Of a stretch of DNA of 48,781 nt, positions 45,844-48,781 are shown one piece after another (the stretch's first letter is position 1; each line of letters starts with the position of its first letter). Both the position numbers and the translations under genes were made by a program. The DNA comes from Croceivirga sp. Lineage in GTDB: Bacteria; Bacteroidota; Bacteroidia; Flavobacteriales; Flavobacteriaceae. The DNA lies in contig JANQKR010000009.1 in NCBI GenBank assembly GCA_028281025.1, positions 1 through 48,781 on the forward strand, in the 5' to 3' direction. The notes below the pieces were generated by a model. It had not been told where the DNA came from. It was given only the letters and a program-made list of their open reading frames with translations, and made no database searches.

Positions 45844-45950
45844 CAATTTAGAATCTTTATTGCAAGATAGCGGAACTTTCCGATTTTGGATTCCGATATT
45901 TCTATGTGATTTTAAGTAAAAGTAGTAAACGCTACGTTGTGGAAACCCAA

Positions 45951-48683
45951 TTATCTGGGCCGGATATTGGCCTGGCTACGCTGCTCCCACTTTAGGTCAC
46001 TTAGGATGGAACTACTGATTCCAATAAAGAAGTCCCACCGTTCATTACGACCAAAGGGTACCCAGTTGAAACGAAGGTCAAAGCTTTTCAGATTTCGATT
46101 GAAGCCCAACTGTGTCTGTGCAAATCCCTTTTGGACAAAATCATATCCCGAGGATACGCGAACATCCCATCTGGGCGATAATTTTACGTTTCCACTGAAC
46201 ATTAAGGAGGCATTGTTGATTTCATTTTGCCTATTGGAGTTTTGATAGCCAAGTGCGAACTGCATGTTTAAATCCCACGGTATCTGGGTACCGTAAACCG
46301 GGTTTTCAATATCTTCATCGTTGCGTTCATTATATTGGGTCCTATTATCAAATCCGAAACCAAACAAATCATCATCCCTACCACCACTTGCGGCTCTGTA
46401 TTGATCACTGGCTTCCTTGGATTCGTCCTTAGTGGCCCCTGTCTTTTTAAAGGTTTCATTGTTCAGTGAGTAGCGCAGGTTTAATGAGGCACGGGTCAAT
46501 CGCAATAAACTGCCCCCATTGGCTATATTGAAGGTGTTGATTCGTTGTCCATTGTTGTTAATGGTATAGGGGTCCAGGCTTCCCGTAAAGTTTATGGTCA
46601 TCTTATTGTCCAATAGCTGCGTACCGCCATTAAAACTGATCGGTGCGAGTTTTAACGAATCCGCTTCAAAATTATAGGACGTGGAAATATTGAAATTACT
46701 TAAAATGGGAATCTTTTTTGGTTCCGTCACCGTGGAATCCCTGTCCCTAACCTTGGCCTCAATGGTGTTTTGTATTGAAAAGGAAATGGCATTGGCCTGG
46801 TTTAATGATGGTGCCCCATTTAGGGTTCCTTCAAACCTACTGTACAATACCTCTTCACCGTCATTGTCCAAATAAGTGTCATAAAACTGTTCAAAGGAAG
46901 GGGTATAGGACCAGCCTATCTGTGGTCTCATAACATGCCGAATAGCCTGGATTTTCTTATCTTCACCAAAGGTCACCGTTCCATAGAGCGTGGTTCCAAT
47001 ACTGGCGTTGAGTCCGTATCGGTTGTAACGGTCAAAACCACTGATGGTATCCAGTACAACCTCCCTGTTGCTTTCGGGATCTTCCGGGTCCAATCCCCTT
47101 TCAAAGGTTTCCAAGGTCCAGACATCCTCATAATTTCCACCCACGGAAATACTAAAATATTTAGCGACTTTGAAGTTGGTATTGAATGGAAGGGTGTGCC
47201 TTGCCCCAGCACGTGCATTTTCGAACATTCGACCCGTTAGAAAATCCTCATCATTGGTCGTAATCCTATTCTCTGCACGCATCTGGTATTGGAAATTGAA
47301 ATTTTTGATCAGCCCCTTTTTAATACCATCCCGTTTGGCAAAGGGAAAAATACGTTCCATACTGGCCTGTAATGTGGGTAAGGTCAAAGAAATATTGTCC
47401 ACATCGGGATCTCTGTTCAGACTGGTATTCTGATTATGGGACGCTGTCAGGTTTATATTTACGGACGGATACTCCGGGAACGTTTTTGAATAGGTTATGG
47501 ATGATGACAAGTTGTTGTTTTGGGTATTCTGCACATTAACCTGATTAAAGGAGTTGGTGAAGAATTCACTACTGCCCAAATTGACACTGGCCGAAAATCT
47601 GGAATTTGGATTGGCCTTTGCATCCTGGGAATGGGAAATCTGGATATTATAGGTGGTGGTTCTGGAGAAATCATCAAATCCCTTTTGACTAAAAATTTGA
47701 TTCTCGAACCTGAAATTGATGTTACCCCTAAATCGATACCGTTTGGAATAAATGGACTGTGTTCTAAACCCGTAACTCCCATTGGTAAAGAAATCCCCCA
47801 TAAAGCTAAAATCCACATAATCATTTATGGGCAGATAATAGCCCCCGTTCTGTATGGCGAATCCCCTTCTGGGGTCTTGGGTAAAAGTGGGGAAAATAAG
47901 GCCTGCGGTTCTTCCGGTGGTCAAGGGAAAATAGGCAAAGGGCAACGCTATTGGCGTAGGGACGTCCACCAAATAAATATTACTGAAGCCTGCTATGATC
48001 TTTTTGCCCGGGACAAACTTGGCCTTCCTTACCCTGATGTAATAGTCCGGATCCAAGGTATCCTTGGATGTAGTGATTTTGCCGTCCTTTAGAAAATAAA
48101 CGGAGTCATTTTCTTTTTTGGTCACTTGTGCGAGAACTTTCATGGCATCGGAACCTAAAGCGCCGGCTCCGGCATTTTGCTCGGTCCTGGAGTTCCAAAT
48201 CAATGCTTTTTGGGTATCAAAATTGAAACGGATGGAATCCGGGATGACAATCTGATCACCTTGTTTAAAATAGGGGAGTTGGGTATAGGTGCCGGTGGAA
48301 TCCTTGATCCTTCCGGCATACACTTCATTCTTAACATAATCCATTACGATGATACCCGCTTTTAGCTCTGTATCCTGATAATAGATTTCCGCCTCATTAT
48401 AAAGATATATTTTTTGATCTTTTTGACTCAATTTCACATAATCCTTGGCCTTGTAATTGATCTTTCCCAGTAACAATTTCTTTTTTGTTGCAGCCGAATC
48501 TACTGCTATGGAATCCACGGCTATGGAATCGGAAACTATGGTCGGGGGAGGCAAGGGGGCATTGATGGTATCCTTTAAACGTTTAATGGGCAAGGGCACA
48601 ATTTGGTCTTCCTGTGCTAAACCAATTTGGCCTGCAAACACCAAAAACAATAGGATGTGGAAATGAAGTTTGTTTGTTTGCAA
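45951..48683 (-). CDS. lptD: LptD-like LPS-assembly outer-membrane protein
   Basis: A 910-residue outer-membrane beta-barrel with a signal peptide (about 1-23, ending IGLAQ), a periplasmic OstA/LptA-like N-terminal region (about 75-240), then a long C-terminal barrel containing FPLTTGRTAGLIFPTF and alternating aromatic strands. In Gram-negative bacteria LptD inserts lipopolysaccharide into the outer leaflet with LptE; no LptE-like gene is in the window. With the OstA-like gene at 9078-10763 it indicates an LPS-transport pathway. A linker rich in SDSIAVDSIAVDS (about 50-65) is unusual low complexity. The next gene upstream is divergent and off the window. Confidence 0.92.
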   Translation of the reverse strand: MQTNKLHFHILLFLVFAGQIGLAQEDQIVPLPIKRLKDTINAPLPPPTIVSDSIAVDSIAVDSAATKKKLLLGKINYKAKDYVKLSQKDQKIYLYNEAEIYYQDTELKAGIIVMDYVKNEVYAGRIKDSTGTYTQLPYFKQGDQIVIPDSIRFNFDTQKALIWNSRTEQNAGAGALGSDAMKVLAQVTKKENDSVYFLKDGKITTSKDTLDPDYYIRVRKAKFVPGKKIIAGFSNIYLVDVPTPIALPFAYFPLTTGRTAGLIFPTFTQDPRRGFAIQNGGYYLPINDYVDFSFMGDFFTNGSYGFRTQSIYSKRYRFRGNINFRFENQIFSQKGFDDFSRTTTYNIQISHSQDAKANPNSRFSASVNLGSSEFFTNSFNQVNVQNTQNNNLSSSITYSKTFPEYPSVNINLTASHNQNTSLNRDPDVDNISLTLPTLQASMERIFPFAKRDGIKKGLIKNFNFQYQMRAENRITTNDEDFLTGRMFENARAGARHTLPFNTNFKVAKYFSISVGGNYEDVWTLETFERGLDPEDPESNREVVLDTISGFDRYNRYGLNASIGTTLYGTVTFGEDKKIQAIRHVMRPQIGWSYTPSFEQFYDTYLDNDGEEVLYSRFEGTLNGAPSLNQANAISFSIQNTIEAKVRDRDSTVTEPKKIPILSNFNISTSYNFEADSLKLAPISFNGGTQLLDNKMTINFTGSLDPYTINNNGQRINTFNIANGGSLLRLTRASLNLRYSLNNETFKKTGATKDESKEASDQYRAASGGRDDDLFGFGFDNRTQYNERNDEDIENPVYGTQIPWDLNMQFALGYQNSNRQNEINNASLMFSGNVKLSPRWDVRVSSGYDFVQKGFAQTQLGFNRNLKSFDLRFNWVPFGRNERWDFFIGISSSILSDLKWEQRSQANIRPR

Positions 48684-48703
48684 AGCGATAAATCCTATTT
48701 TTG
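48673..48703 (+). promoter_or_regulatory. Candidate promoter for a divergent gene beyond the window
   Basis: TTTG at 48673-48676 and TATTTTTG (TAnnTTTG) at 48696-48703 are separated by 19 bp, close to the Bacteroidota sigma consensus spacing. It points rightwards, out of the window. Confidence 0.45.
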
Positions 48704-48730
48704 TAAAGGTTTGGCTTAGTTTTTGGTGGT

Positions 48731-48738
48731 CAAACTTA
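48731..48738 (-). promoter_or_regulatory. Candidate -7 element for lptD
   Basis: Minus-strand TAAGTTTG matches TAnnTTTG, 47 bp upstream of the lptD ATG. No matching -33 TTTG is evident in the AT-rich DNA upstream. It overlaps the divergent promoter region. Confidence 0.4.
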
Positions 48739-48781
48739 CATATATTTTTTGTTCCTCTTATGTGTCGTTACCATAAATTTA

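Overview
The window is a stretch of chromosome from a member of the Bacteroidota, most likely a marine Flavobacteriaceae species. The evidence is a PorP/SprF protein beside a protein ending in a gliding-motility/type IX secretion sorting domain, the Bacteroidota-type neighbourhoods SpoT–Fur–PurA, OstA-like–aminotransferase–TPR–DUF368 and TsaD/TamB, promoter-like TAnnTTTG motifs, and few Shine-Dalgarno sequences. The genus is not resolved; an Allomuricauda/Maribacter-like relative is only a guess. I see no rRNA or tRNA gene, CRISPR array, insertion sequence or prophage.

Layout. 1-1157 (+): a THUMP-type rRNA methyltransferase. 1263-19501: a long minus-strand run, read from high to low coordinate: TrmH-family RNA methyltransferase, M48 protease, SpoT, Fur-like regulator, PurA, PabB, PabC-like lyase, TPR lipoprotein, OstA-like protein, class III aminotransferase, TPR protein, two tandem DUF368 membrane proteins, AroE and a large DUF349 protein with an internal triplicated segment. 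19502-24603: an accessory patchwork of mostly exported small proteins: a DUF6503-like lipoprotein, an exported HIT protein, a deoxyribonucleotidase, two lipoprotein hydrolases (alpha/beta hydrolase and VanX-like dipeptidase) and a Crp-like regulator. Two of its intergenic segments contain what look like decayed gene fragments. 24604-31819 (+): a three-gene surface locus: stand-alone DUF4347 protein, an 1884-residue calcium-binding (thrombospondin type 3) adhesin with a type IX secretion signal, and a PorP/SprF outer-membrane partner. It ends in a strong bidirectional terminator. 31854-37676: minus-strand housekeeping genes (THUMP-like methyltransferase, AI-2E family permease, DUF4159 protein; RsmE, TfoX-N protein, TsaD) with one plus-strand DUF1223 gene between the two blocks. 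37724-45251 (+): TamB-like protein, then a glycolytic block (PfkA, GapA, BadF-type sugar kinase). 45463-48683 (-): LptD and RidA.

Functional themes. Envelope biogenesis recurs: OstA/LptA-like and LptD proteins for lipopolysaccharide transport, TamB for outer-membrane lipid/protein assembly, two DUF368 proteins (a family linked to undecaprenyl-phosphate recycling) and the T9SS adhesin locus. Nucleotide and stress signalling are grouped in SpoT–Fur–PurA, and folate/aromatic metabolism in PabB–PabC and AroE. The features that most merit a second look are the DUF4347–adhesin–PorP locus with its 16 exact-length 105-bp repeats, an Asp-to-Asn change at the GGDGS nucleotide site of PfkA, a HIT protein carrying a signal peptide, and the decayed or repeat-flanked fragments at about 19.5-19.7 kb and 24.1-24.3 kb.
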